From Hydrocarboniphaga effusa AP103 (GTDB taxonomy: Bacteria > Pseudomonadota > Gammaproteobacteria > Nevskiales > Nevskiaceae): 64,000 nt of DNA. Below the pieces are notes generated by a model, which was not told the origin of the DNA, did not search any database, and was given only the letters and a program-made list of their open reading frames with translations. The stretch covers positions 124,001-188,000 of the forward strand of contig NZ_AKGD01000003.1 in the NCBI RefSeq assembly GCF_000271305.1, in the 5' to 3' direction. Made by a program: the position numbers and the translations under genes. Below, piece after piece: positions 52,411 through 61,579 of this stretch; position 1 is the stretch's first letter, and each line of letters starts with the position of its first letter.

Positions 52411-53387
52411 AACGCATTCTTTTGGTCAGTCTGATTGCCTTGCCGGCATTGTCTTCGACCTACGCTTGGGGAGTCGAGAGTGCGGCACAGCCTCCGAAGG
52501 GGGCGGGGGTTGTGCCGGCACTTCAGGTGGCGCACGCCGAACGCGGCCTGCTGCTGGACGTGGCTCAAGCGGGCAATCATGTCATCGCCATCGGCGGGTT
52601 CGGCTCGATCCTGCAGTCAACCGACGGCGCCAACTGGAAGCAAATCAACAGCCCAGTGGATGTAGCGCTGACCTCAATTCGCTTCGCCGACGAGCGCAAT
52701 GGCTGGGCTGTCGGTCACGACGCCGTCATCCTGCATACCACGGATGGTGGAGCCACCTGGAAGCTCCAGAGCCGCGAGCCCGATCTGTACTCGCCCCTGT
52801 TCTCGATTGAGGTGATCAACAGCAACCAGGCCATCGCAGTCGGTGCGTTCGGCACAATCAAGCAAACGCAAGATGCAGGCGCCACCTGGACCGATGTAAT
52901 GGCACCCGCGATCTCGGACGACAAGCTGCATCTCAACGCGATCACCAAGCTCAACGGTGGCAGCTTCGCGGTGGCCGGTGAGCGCGGGCTGCTGGGTTGG
53001 TCGGCCGACGGCGTCGCATGGAAGCGCGTCGAAAGCCCCTATGAAGGCTCGTTCTTCGGAATCGTTCCGTGGGGAGACAAGGGCGCGATCGCATATGGCA
53101 TGCGCGGAAACGTCTACGTCGCGACCGATGCATCGACGGGGCCGTGGAAGAAGATCGAAACCGGCACCACGTCCAGCTTCTTCGGCAGCCAGCTGCTGCC
53201 GACCGGTGCCTTGATGCTAATGGGCAGCGACGGCCATGTTGCGATTCTGTCCAAGGACCTGAGCGTGTCGCGCTGGCCCGCGAAGACTGAAAAGTCGCCG
53301 AGCGGAACTGTCACCGGCGGTACGGTGTTGGCGGGCAAGGTCGTGTTGGTGGGCGACGTCGGCGCCTACAGCGCGACCTTGCGCTGA
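52407..53387 (+). CDS. YCF48-like beta-propeller periplasmic protein
   Basis: 326 aa with signal peptide (ILLVSLIALPALSSTYAWG). Repeated blades have the SxDGxxW/GGATW pattern: GSILQSTDGANWKQI, AVILHTTDGGATWKLQS, TIKQTQDAGATWTDV and GLLGWSADGVAWKRV. YCF48/BNR propellers assist complex assembly. In this gene order they accompany RND, DUF1329 and DUF1302 genes. It overlaps the RND gene (ATGA) and is followed by a terminator-like hairpin, so it closes the operon. Confidence 0.88.
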   Translation: MKRILLVSLIALPALSSTYAWGVESAAQPPKGAGVVPALQVAHAERGLLLDVAQAGNHVIAIGGFGSILQSTDGANWKQINSPVDVALTSIRFADERNGWAVGHDAVILHTTDGGATWKLQSREPDLYSPLFSIEVINSNQAIAVGAFGTIKQTQDAGATWTDVMAPAISDDKLHLNAITKLNGGSFAVAGERGLLGWSADGVAWKRVESPYEGSFFGIVPWGDKGAIAYGMRGNVYVATDASTGPWKKIETGTTSSFFGSQLLPTGALMLMGSDGHVAILSKDLSVSRWPAKTEKSPSGTVTGGTVLAGKVVLVGDVGAYSATLR

Positions 53388-53405
53388 GCGGCGCCAGATG
53401 CATCT

Positions 53406-53441
53406 GACGGCTGATTCCATGCCTACGCGGAATCAGCCGTC
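53406..53441 (+). terminator. Terminator-like hairpin after the YCF48 gene
   Basis: Perfect 13-bp stem GACGGCTGATTCC / GGAATCAGCCGTC with a 10-base loop, followed after a few bases by CCGTTTTC. It separates the hydrocarbon-export operon from the peptide cassette. Confidence 0.65.
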
Positions 53442-53488
53442 GTATCCGTTTTCATCGTGGGATGTGCAGGTTCATTAGAGGAGACATC

Positions 53489-53692
53489 ATGGCCATTCAA
53501 GAACTCGATTCAACCGAAGCCAAAGCCGTGTCGGGCGGCTTGATCCCGGTGGTCGATGGTTTGCTGAACTCGCTGACACCATTGCTGCAAACCCCGCTGG
53601 TCAACGGCCTCATCAACACCGGGATGGGCATGCTGAGCGGCCTCGTCAAAACGCTCTACAGCGGGTTGATTGTCAAACTCAAACGCAACTGA
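53489..53692 (+). CDS. Double-glycine bacteriocin-like precursor peptide (67 aa)
   Basis: ATG 53489 follows AGAGGAG. The first 17 residues, MAIQELDSTEAKAVSGG, form a leader ending in Gly-Gly, the cleavage site for C39-peptidase exporters. The 50-residue core is amphipathic and hydrophobic with a basic tail (LVKTLYSGLIVKLKRN). It has no cysteines, so it would be an unmodified class II (microcin-type) peptide. The exporter with a C39 domain is encoded two genes on. No immunity gene is recognisable. Activity is inferred from leader, size and context. Confidence 0.75.
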   Translation: MAIQELDSTEAKAVSGGLIPVVDGLLNSLTPLLQTPLVNGLINTGMGMLSGLVKTLYSGLIVKLKRN

Positions 53693-53712
53693 GATCACGC
53701 CCGCTGTTGACG

Positions 53713-53744
53713 CTCGCGGCGCGGGTCGGAAAGCCCGCCGCGAG
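53713..53744 (+). terminator. Hairpin after the precursor gene
   Basis: CTCGCGGC...GGG pairs with CCC...GCCGCGAG, with a two-base bulge and an 8-base loop and no T tract. It lies between the precursor and exporter genes and could limit read-through so that precursor message exceeds exporter message. Confidence 0.4.
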
Positions 53745-53889
53745 TCCTGCCAGTCGCTGCAGATTGGCCGCCGATATAAACGCCAATGACGAGCTCCTCC
53801 TTGTCGTGGTCGGCGGTTCCTTTTTTCTGCCTGGACTGCATGGGATCATGCGGCGATCCTGAAAGATCGCCAGGAGCGGGAATAGTCGT

Positions 53890-54960
53890 ATGGCCCTATA
53901 CCGCAAGGCGGCGCTGGAGGCTCAGGCCGCGAACCCATACGGCAAGGTTCTGCTGACGCAACCCGCGTCGATGCTCTTTCCGACACTGTGCTGCGTCGTG
54001 TTCGCTGCTGCGTTAATTGCGTTTCTGGCCTTTGGTAGTTTCACGCGACATCAAACCGCACGAGGCCATCTGGAGCCTGCTTCCGGGCTCGCGAAAGTGT
54101 TCTCGCCTCATGCGGGCCTGGTCGTCGAACAGCGCGTGCAGGAAGGCCAATCCGTTGCCAAAGGCGACGTGCTGTTCGTTGTGTCCAGCGACTACGCCCC
54201 GGGCACCAACGGCTTCAAACCGCCGCGCAACGGTACTGACTACAGCGTGTCGAAAGTAGCCGAGCTGCGCGGTCAGCGGGTGCTGCTGGATGAGCAGATC
54301 GCGAGTCAACGAGCAAGGCTGAGCTTGAGCCGCCAATCCGTCGATACCTATCGCGACCTGCTACGTAAACACTATGTGTCGGCCGAGCAGTTGCAGGCGA
54401 AGCAGGCCGATCTGCTTGAGCAGGAAGGCCGGCTCAAGGCCCTGGATCGGGAGCGCTTGGCCTTGTCCCGCGCGCTCGCCGAGCAGTTCGTCTCCATCAC
54501 CGCCACACAATCCGGAACCGTCACGGCCTTGTCGGTGGCGAACGGCCAGCACGTAGACCCGGCGCGACCGTTGCTCAGCATCGTGCCGCAGGACTCGCCC
54601 CTGCAGGTCAGTCTCTACGCGCCGAGTCGTGCGGTGGGCTTTGTGGCTGCCGGCGACGGCGTTCTGCTGCGCTTCGATGCCTACCCGTATCAGAAATTCG
54701 GACAGTACGGCGGCGTGGTGTCCTGGGTCTCCCGTACCGCGTTGTCGCCGCGCGAGATCGGCGCCTTGGGCGTCAGCCCGGAGTCGGTCGAACCGCTCTA
54801 CGAGATTCGGGTGCAGCCCGACGCGCAGACCGTTCGAGCCTATGGCGCAACACACCCGTTGCAACCGGGCATGGCGGTGGAAGCCGACATCCGCATCGAG
54901 CGACGCCGCCTCTACGAGTGGATCCTGGATCCGCTCTACGCGCTGACGCGCAGTACCTGA
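53890..54960 (+). CDS. HlyD-family membrane fusion protein of a peptide exporter
   Basis: 356 aa. One N-terminal membrane helix (FPTLCCVVFAAALIAFLAFG) is followed by a biotinyl-lipoyl-like hairpin (LVVEQRVQEGQSVAKGDVLF), a helical coiled-coil arm (ADLLEQEGRLKALDRERLAL) and a beta-barrel end. CvaA-type adaptors link an inner-membrane ABC exporter to TolC. The start ATG follows GGAGCGGG. The next gene starts five bases after its stop. Confidence 0.9.
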   Translation: MALYRKAALEAQAANPYGKVLLTQPASMLFPTLCCVVFAAALIAFLAFGSFTRHQTARGHLEPASGLAKVFSPHAGLVVEQRVQEGQSVAKGDVLFVVSSDYAPGTNGFKPPRNGTDYSVSKVAELRGQRVLLDEQIASQRARLSLSRQSVDTYRDLLRKHYVSAEQLQAKQADLLEQEGRLKALDRERLALSRALAEQFVSITATQSGTVTALSVANGQHVDPARPLLSIVPQDSPLQVSLYAPSRAVGFVAAGDGVLLRFDAYPYQKFGQYGGVVSWVSRTALSPREIGALGVSPESVEPLYEIRVQPDAQTVRAYGATHPLQPGMAVEADIRIERRRLYEWILDPLYALTRST

Positions 54961-54965
54961 CGCCG

Positions 54966-57113
54966 ATGCTCGATCACCTGTCGTTCGCGTTCGGGCAGCG
55001 TCTGCCGATGATGCTGCAGACCGAAGCGGCCGAATGTGGCTTGGCCTGCATCGGGATGATCGTGAGCTATCACGGCATGCGTTTCGACCTCTACACGCTT
55101 CGGCAGCGCTTCTCGATTTCGTTGAAGGGCACCACCTTGCACACCCTGGCCCAGCTGGCCGAGAGCCTGGGGATGATCGCGCGCCCGGTGAAACTCGAGC
55201 TGGATGATGTGCGCCAGTTGCGAACGCCCTGCGTGCTGCATTGGAACTTCAATCACTTCGTCGTGCTGAAGGCCTGCGATGCGCGCGGCGCGACGATCCA
55301 CGACCCGGCCTTCGGCGTTCGTCGTCTCGGCTGGAAGGAGTTGTCGGATTCCTTCACCGGAGTCGCGCTGGAGCTGTGGCCCGGGTCGCGCTTCGAGCGG
55401 ATCGCAACGCCACCCGCGATCCGCTTGCGCCAATTGATCGGGCCGGTCGTCGGACTGTACCGCGCACTGGGACAAACGCTGCTGTTGGCAGTGGGCGTGG
55501 AGGTTTTCGCGATCACCGCGCCGCTATTGCTGCAATGGGTCGCGGACTTCGTCCTGGTGTCCTGGGACAGAGCGCTACTGAACCTGCTGGTGATCGGATT
55601 CGCGCTGCATTTGTTCATGCAGCAGTTCATCGTCTTCGTTCGCGGATGGCTGCTGATGATCCTCGGTACGACCTTGAAGATGCAGTGGCACGCGAATGTG
55701 TTTTCCCACTTGTTGCGGCTGCCGCTGCCGTTCTTCGAGAAGCGCTATCTGGGCGACATCGTGTCGCGATTCGGATCCATCGAAACGATCCAGAAGACGC
55801 TCACGACGTCGCTGCTCGAAGCGATCCTCGATGGCCTCATGGCGGGGCTGACGCTGGTCTTGATGTTCGTGTACAGCCCGCGCCTGGGCGCAATCGCGCT
55901 CGGCACGATGGTTCTCTACGCAATCGGCCGCTGGCTCTGGTTTGCGCCGCTGCGCCACGCGACCGAAGAGCAGATCGTGCATGCCGCCAAGCAGCAGAGT
56001 CACTTCCTGGAGACGATGCGCGGAATCCGCACGATCAAGCTCTTTCAGCGGCAGCCCGAACGCCAGTCGGCCTGGCTGGGACTGCTCGTCGATCAGACCA
56101 ATGCGGAGCTGCGCGCCAACAAGATCGCGATGGTCTACCACGCCTTCAACGGCGTGCTGTTCGGCATCGAGCACCTGGCCGTCATTTGGCTCGGCGCACA
56201 TCTGGTGATGGAACAGCACTTCACGATCGGCATGCTGCTCGCGTTCCTCGCCTACAAGAGTCAATTCGATCTGCGCGTCAGCTCGCTGATCGACAAGGTC
56301 GTCGAGCTGCGCATGCTTGGGCTGCAGGGCGAGCGCCTGGCCGATATCGTGCTGACCCCGACCGAAGCGGATCACGGCACCGCCACTCAAATCGATAGGG
56401 TGTCTCTGCGAGCCCCGTCGATCGAAGTTCGGGGACTGCGGCTGCGCTACTCCGATGCCGATCCGTACGTGTTAGATGGCTTGTCGCTGTCCATCACCGC
56501 AGGAGAATGCGTGGCAGTCGTCGGCCCCTCTGGCTGCGGCAAGACCTCGCTGCTCAACGTATTGCGGGGCCTGATTCCGGCCACCGAAGGTCAGGTGCTC
56601 ATTGGCGGTCGATCCCTGGAGCAACTCGGCCTGAATTCTTTGCGGCAGATGACCGCGTCAGTTCTGCAGGACGATGCGCTGTTCGCCGGCTCCATCGCGG
56701 ACAACATCGCGTTCTTCGATCGGCACCCCGACCGCGAGCGCATTGAGCACTGCGCCCAGCTCGCGGCGATCGACGAGGAGATTAGCGCGATGCCGATGGC
56801 CTACGGCACGATGATCGGTGACATGGGCGCGGCGCTCTCGGGCGGTCAGAAGCAACGCCTGCTCCTCGCCAGGGCGCTTTATAAACAGCCGCGCATCCTG
56901 ATCCTCGACGAGGCGACGAGCCATTTGGATCTGGCCTGCGAAGAACGCGTCAACCAAGCGATTGCGCAACTGCGCATGACGCGCATCATCGCGGCGCATC
57001 GACCGCAAACAATCGCCTCAGCCGATCGCATCATTCGTATCGAAGACGGCAAAGCCTTCGAGGCCGCGGCTGACGCGGAGAGCGAATCGTCCGCCGGTAG
57101 ACCTTCGGCGTGA
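54966..57113 (+). CDS. C39-peptidase ABC exporter for double-glycine peptides
   Basis: 715 aa in three parts. Residues 1-125 are the C39 protease with the catalytic Cys in QTEAAECGLACIGMI, His in NFNHFVVL and Asp in IHDPAFG. Then come about six membrane helices. Last is the ABC domain: Walker A VGPSGCGKTSLLNV, signature LSGGQKQRLLLARAL, Walker B ILILDEATSHLD. It cleaves the leader after Gly-Gly and exports the core. ATG 54966 (MLDHLSFAFGQRLPMML) is preferred to the 54918 frame, which overlaps the adaptor gene. Confidence 0.95.
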   Translation: MLDHLSFAFGQRLPMMLQTEAAECGLACIGMIVSYHGMRFDLYTLRQRFSISLKGTTLHTLAQLAESLGMIARPVKLELDDVRQLRTPCVLHWNFNHFVVLKACDARGATIHDPAFGVRRLGWKELSDSFTGVALELWPGSRFERIATPPAIRLRQLIGPVVGLYRALGQTLLLAVGVEVFAITAPLLLQWVADFVLVSWDRALLNLLVIGFALHLFMQQFIVFVRGWLLMILGTTLKMQWHANVFSHLLRLPLPFFEKRYLGDIVSRFGSIETIQKTLTTSLLEAILDGLMAGLTLVLMFVYSPRLGAIALGTMVLYAIGRWLWFAPLRHATEEQIVHAAKQQSHFLETMRGIRTIKLFQRQPERQSAWLGLLVDQTNAELRANKIAMVYHAFNGVLFGIEHLAVIWLGAHLVMEQHFTIGMLLAFLAYKSQFDLRVSSLIDKVVELRMLGLQGERLADIVLTPTEADHGTATQIDRVSLRAPSIEVRGLRLRYSDADPYVLDGLSLSITAGECVAVVGPSGCGKTSLLNVLRGLIPATEGQVLIGGRSLEQLGLNSLRQMTASVLQDDALFAGSIADNIAFFDRHPDRERIEHCAQLAAIDEEISAMPMAYGTMIGDMGAALSGGQKQRLLLARALYKQPRILILDEATSHLDLACEERVNQAIAQLRMTRIIAAHRPQTIASADRIIRIEDGKAFEAAADAESESSAGRPSA

Positions 57114-58546
57114 AGCGCCTCGGCCACTTCCAATTGCCAGTGACGCTGTGCCTGTGCCTGACCACAGCAAGCGCGCCGGCCCAGCCGACCACATCGAGCA
57201 CACCTGCCGCACCATCACGCCGGGCTGAAGACCTCCCCGAAAGCCCCGACGCATTGGAGCTGGCGACCAGCCGATGCGGCCGCCCGGGGAGCGATTCGCC
57301 GCTGACCTTGCTGGACGCCACACGCAGGGCGCTCTGCGCCAATCCACGCACACGGCAGGCCTGGGCCAGTATCGAAGCGCAAAGGGCTGCTCTGGGGGCT
57401 CAGAAGGCCGAATACTGGCCCACGGTGACCGCCGGCGCGGCACTCGGTCGCGTCACGGCGGATTCGAGGTTCCCGGACAACGCGGACTTCAACTCCTCGT
57501 TCAGCGGCACGAGCAACGAGCTGCGGCTCGACGTGAACTGGCTGCTGTTCGATTTCGGGGTGCGGAATGCCAGCGTGAGCTACGAAGCCGGGCTACTGAC
57601 TGCGGCAACCGCATCGCTCGAACGGGCCGTGCAAACGGTCTTCCTGGAGACGGCGGAAACCTACTTTGAGGCACAGGCGGCCTTCGCCGCTTTGAACTCG
57701 GCCACGCAAGCCGAACAGCTGGCACGCGAAGTCTTCGAGGTCGTCCAGACCAAGGTCGGCGCTGGAGTGGGGCTGGAATCGGACCGACTGCAGGCGCGCA
57801 CCGCATGGGCGCAAGCCTCACTCGATCGGGTCAGCGCCGAACGCCGCTCCCGTGCGGCCCTCGGCGTGCTTGCCGTTGCCCTGCATTTTCGACCGAACGT
57901 GAGCCTGATCCTGGCGCCACTGCCATCGAACATCGTCCAGACGGCAGAAGCGCTTCCTGAAATTGAAGCCCTGATTGGACGAGCCTTGAATGCCAACCCC
58001 GGAGTCTTGGCGGCCAGGGCCCGGCTGGAGGCGGCGCGACGGGCAGAGCGGGTCGCGCAGGCCGCAGGACGTCCGAGAATCTCACTTGTCGCGGTGGGCG
58101 TGCGCAGCGACACGCCGGTGGATCGGGTTGCGACAAGACAGACGATCGAAACCACCAGCGTGGGGGTTCAGCTGAGCGTTCCGATCTTCGATGGTCATCG
58201 CCGGCGCTCGCGCATCCAACAATCGCATGCGGAGGCGCTCGATCGGGATGCCGAGCTGTTCTCGGCCAGCCGGCAGGTCGAACGAGACGTTTGGGACAGT
58301 TACGTAGGCATTCGTAGCAACTGGGATGAACTCGCGGTTTGCCGGGAACTGGTTGACGCCGCCGACGCGTCCTACGCGCTCGCGCTCGGACGCTACAAGA
58401 GCGGGGTCGGCACCATCCTGGAATTGATGTCCGCACAAGCCAGCCTCGCATCGGCGCGCACGCAGCAATCCGATGCGATCTCGCGAGAACAGTTGATGCG
58501 AGTACGCCTCGCGGCGGCGCTCGGCGTGATTGACTCGACACCGTAG
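57110..58546 (+). CDS. TolC-family outer-membrane efflux protein
   Basis: 478 aa. It has a signal peptide (LPVTLCLCLTTASAPAQPTT) and two OEP repeats with long helices (TRRALCANPRTRQAWASIEA, VQTVFLETAETYFEAQAAFA; then IGRALNANPGVLAARARLEA). It supplies the outer-membrane channel of the type I export path, completing the precursor/HlyD/C39-ABC set. The GTG start overlaps the ABC stop by four bases, so all three are co-translated. Confidence 0.9.
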   Translation: MKRLGHFQLPVTLCLCLTTASAPAQPTTSSTPAAPSRRAEDLPESPDALELATSRCGRPGSDSPLTLLDATRRALCANPRTRQAWASIEAQRAALGAQKAEYWPTVTAGAALGRVTADSRFPDNADFNSSFSGTSNELRLDVNWLLFDFGVRNASVSYEAGLLTAATASLERAVQTVFLETAETYFEAQAAFAALNSATQAEQLAREVFEVVQTKVGAGVGLESDRLQARTAWAQASLDRVSAERRSRAALGVLAVALHFRPNVSLILAPLPSNIVQTAEALPEIEALIGRALNANPGVLAARARLEAARRAERVAQAAGRPRISLVAVGVRSDTPVDRVATRQTIETTSVGVQLSVPIFDGHRRRSRIQQSHAEALDRDAELFSASRQVERDVWDSYVGIRSNWDELAVCRELVDAADASYALALGRYKSGVGTILELMSAQASLASARTQQSDAISREQLMRVRLAAALGVIDSTP

Positions 58547-58818
58547 CGAGCGTCGCAGAACGCGATCGACAATCTGGGGCACAAGCCCAGCTGCAGCAAG
58601 AAAAAACCAATCAAAGGGTAGGTGAGAACCGTGTCACCCTTGGCTACATTCGGACCCCAAGGCGCAATCGACAGGTCGTTCCGACCGCTCATCTCGTGAC
58701 CTGAATCGTTCGAAGACCGCGAATAGCGGTGTTCGAGAGCATCCGATTGAGTTGGCGCCCGGGCCGAAGCCGGCTCGAACCATCGTCCACGCATCGCTCA
58801 GAGATCAGATAGTCCCGA

Positions 58819-60560
58819 ATGGCAAGCTACAGTGCACCCGTATCAGAAATTCGCTTCGTCCTCGACGACGTTCTCGACATCGGTCGACTCAATGCGCTGC
58901 CGGCCTTCGCTGACGTCGGCCTCGATACGATTCATGGTGCGATCGAAGAGGCCGCCAAGCTGCTCGAAGAGCAGCTGGCTCCGCTGCATCGCAGTTCCGA
59001 TCAAGGCTGCACCTGGGCCTACGGCGAGGTGCGAACGCCGACCGGCTATCGTGAGTTCTACGAGCGCTTTCAGCAGGGCGGATGGATCGGCATTTCGCAA
59101 AGCCCCGAGTACGGCGGCTCCGGCTTCCCCTACGTGGTCGGCAAGGTCATCGAGGAGATGACCTGCTCGGCCAATGTCTCGTTCGCGCTGTATCCGACCT
59201 TGACCACGGGCTGCTACGAAGCCATCGAGTCCTGCGGAGACGAAGAGCAGCATCGTCTCTATTGCACCAAGCTCGCGACCGGCGAGTGGGGCGGCACCAT
59301 GTGCCTCACCGAACCCCAAGCCGGATCGGACGTAGGCGCCATCAAGACGCGCGCGCTGCCCGAAGCCGACGGTTCGTATCGGATCGACGGCAACAAGATT
59401 TTCATCAGCTCGGGCGAACACGATCTGACCGAGAACATCATTCATCTGGTGTTGGCGCGGCTGCCCGACGCCCCACCGGGTGTGCGGGGCCTGTCCACCT
59501 TCGTAGTGCCCAAGTTCCTCGTCAACGCCGACGGAACACCTGGAGAACGCAATTCAGTTCGGTGCGTGTCCATCGAGCACAAGATGGGCCTGCACGGCTC
59601 GGCGACCTGTTCGCTGGCCTTCGAAGCGGCCAAAGGATGGCTGGTCGGCAAGCCCGGTCACGGCATTCAGAACATGTTCGTGATGATGAACTTCGCGCGC
59701 ATCGGTGTCGGCATCCAAGGCCTCGGCCAATGTGAGCTCGCCACCCAGAACGCCATCCGCTACGCCCGTGATCGCAAGCAGGGCAAGTCAGAATCCGGCA
59801 GCGAGCTGATCGTGGATCATCCCGATGTGCGCCGCATGCTGTTGCACATGAAGGCCATCACGGAAGGGGCGCGCGTGCTGGCATACGAGACCGCCACCTA
59901 CGTCGATATCGCGCGCAATCATCCGGATCCCGCCGTGCGCGAAGAAGCCCAGGATTGGGTGGAGCTGGGAACGCCGCTGACCAAGTCTTTCTGCACCGAC
60001 AGCGGTTTCGATCTCGCGTCGATGGCCCTCCAGGTCTATGGCGGTCACGGCTACGTGCAGGAGCATGGCATCGAGCAAATTGTTCGCGATGCCAAGATCT
60101 TCTGCATCTACGAAGGCACCAACGGCATCCAGGCACTCGACCTTGTGCGCCGCAAGCTGACCCTGCGTGAAGGCCGATTGCCGTCACGGTTTATCTCCGC
60201 CGTCCGCGGCGAGCTCGAAAGCAGCGAGGACTCGGTTTCATCGGATCGCCCCTGTCCACCGCGCTGGAAGCCCTGGAACACGCCACAACGGAAATTCAGA
60301 AGCTCGGCCTGCAAGGTGCGACCGACACCGCGTTTGGTAGCGCCGACTACTTGCGCGCGTTCTCGCTGACCTGGCTCGGATACAACTGGCTGCGCATGGC
60401 GAAGGCCGCCAGCAAGCAGCCGCAGAGCCTAATGGCGCAAGCCAAGCTCGCCACCGCCAAATACTTCGCAAGCCGCGTGCTGACGAGCGTTCCATCGCTC
60501 TGCGCCAACGCCACGATTCCGGCGGCGTCGTTGATGGCGCTGCCGGCCGAAGCGCTTTGA
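58819..60560 (+). CDS. Acyl-CoA dehydrogenase with a C-terminal frameshift
   Basis: FAD enzyme of fatty-acid beta-oxidation. The first frame (to 60369) carries WIGISQSPEYGGSGFPYV, the substrate loop CLTEPQAGSDVGAIKTRAL, the FAD-binding KSFCTDSGFDLASMALQVYG and the catalytic Glu in IYEGTNGIQALDL. Past the end of that normal core, around 60225-60245, the protein turns into unrelated Pro/Arg-rich sequence. The adjacent frame continues the normal C-terminal domain: FIGSPLSTALEALEHATTEI, LRAFSLTWLGYNWLRMAKA, to 60560. The repaired length is about 580 aa, usual for this long ACAD subfamily. A one-base change or an assembly error is likely. Confidence 0.85.
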
Positions 60561-60676
60561 AACCCAACCGAAACGCATGCCGATTGCACAGCCCATGCGT
60601 TCGACGAGGTTGCACATAACGAAATCGCAGCGGTGCTGCACCCCAGCCCCAGCTGCCGTGCCTGAGGAGAGCCACT

Positions 60677-61579
60677 ATGCGCAAGAGTGGAGCGGGTCCA
60701 AATGGACGTAAGAAAGCCAGTCAACCGGACGACAAGAAGGAAGTTCGCGAACTCATACGCGAGCGAGCACAAACGGATTGGTCGGTTCGCGGCGCCAACC
60801 CAGAGTTCATGAAGCGCATCGAGCCCTTCATCGATTTCACGCTGGACCGCTATTTCCAAGTCGAAACCAGCGGCTGGGAGCGCCTGCCGAGCGGGCCGTG
60901 TTTGCTGGCTGGCGTGCACTCAGGCACCTGGCTGACGATGGATGCCTGGTCGTTCGTGCTGTCGTGGTGGCGCCAGTTCGGCACCGACCGAATCCTGCAT
61001 GGCACCGCACACGACGCTCTGATGGCCTTTCCTGGCGTCGGGCCGTTCTTCCGCAACGTCGGGGTCATTCCGGCCTCGCGTGAGCCCGTCACGGCCGCGT
61101 TGGCGGCGGGCAATAGTGTGATCGTCTGGCCGGGCGGCGAAGTCGATGCCATGCGCAGCTGGCGCCGCCGCAACGAAGTCGTTCTCGGCGGTCGCCGCGG
61201 CTTCGTCAAACAGGCGATCGCATCTGGCGTGCCGATCGTTCCGGTGGCCACCATCGGCGGGGCCAACACCGTCTTCGTGCTGTCCGAAGGTCGTTGGCTC
61301 GCCAAGCTGCTGCAGCTCAAGAAACGCGTGCGTTCGGAGAACGCCCCGATCGTTGCAGGACTTCCGTTCGGCATCTGGGTCGAGCTGCTGCCGTCGCACA
61401 TTCCACTGCCGGCAAAAATCGTCAATGAAATCCTCGAGCCGATTCCGGTGAGCACCGATCCGAAGGCGATCGAAGACTGCGCCTACATTGACGAGATCTA
61501 CGGCAAGGTCGAGCGTGCGATCCAAACTGGCGTCAATCGGCTGGCAGCGGGACGCGGCAAGTGGGTGCGCGGCCGATGA
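60677..61579 (+). CDS. Lysophospholipid acyltransferase (LPLAT/DGAT-like)
   Basis: 300 aa. The acyltransferase block reads LLAGVHSGTWLTMDAW, where His and Asp keep the HxxxxxD spacing of the catalytic pair with an unusual GVHS start instead of NHxS. ILHGTAHDALMAFPGVGPFF, then IVWPGGEVDAMRSW, matches the later blocks. It would esterify a lipid acceptor with acyl-CoA, on the membrane surface. It overlaps the WS/DGAT gene by four bases (ATGA), so the two probably work together in storage-lipid synthesis. Confidence 0.85.
   Translation: MRKSGAGPNGRKKASQPDDKKEVRELIRERAQTDWSVRGANPEFMKRIEPFIDFTLDRYFQVETSGWERLPSGPCLLAGVHSGTWLTMDAWSFVLSWWRQFGTDRILHGTAHDALMAFPGVGPFFRNVGVIPASREPVTAALAAGNSVIVWPGGEVDAMRSWRRRNEVVLGGRRGFVKQAIASGVPIVPVATIGGANTVFVLSEGRWLAKLLQLKKRVRSENAPIVAGLPFGIWVELLPSHIPLPAKIVNEILEPIPVSTDPKAIEDCAYIDEIYGKVERAIQTGVNRLAAGRGKWVRGR

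Noticed and set aside
53679..53906. Minus-strand 75-codon frame considered as an immunity gene for the bacteriocin
   Set aside because: It lacks membrane helices and a ribosome site, and overlaps the hairpin and the adaptor start.
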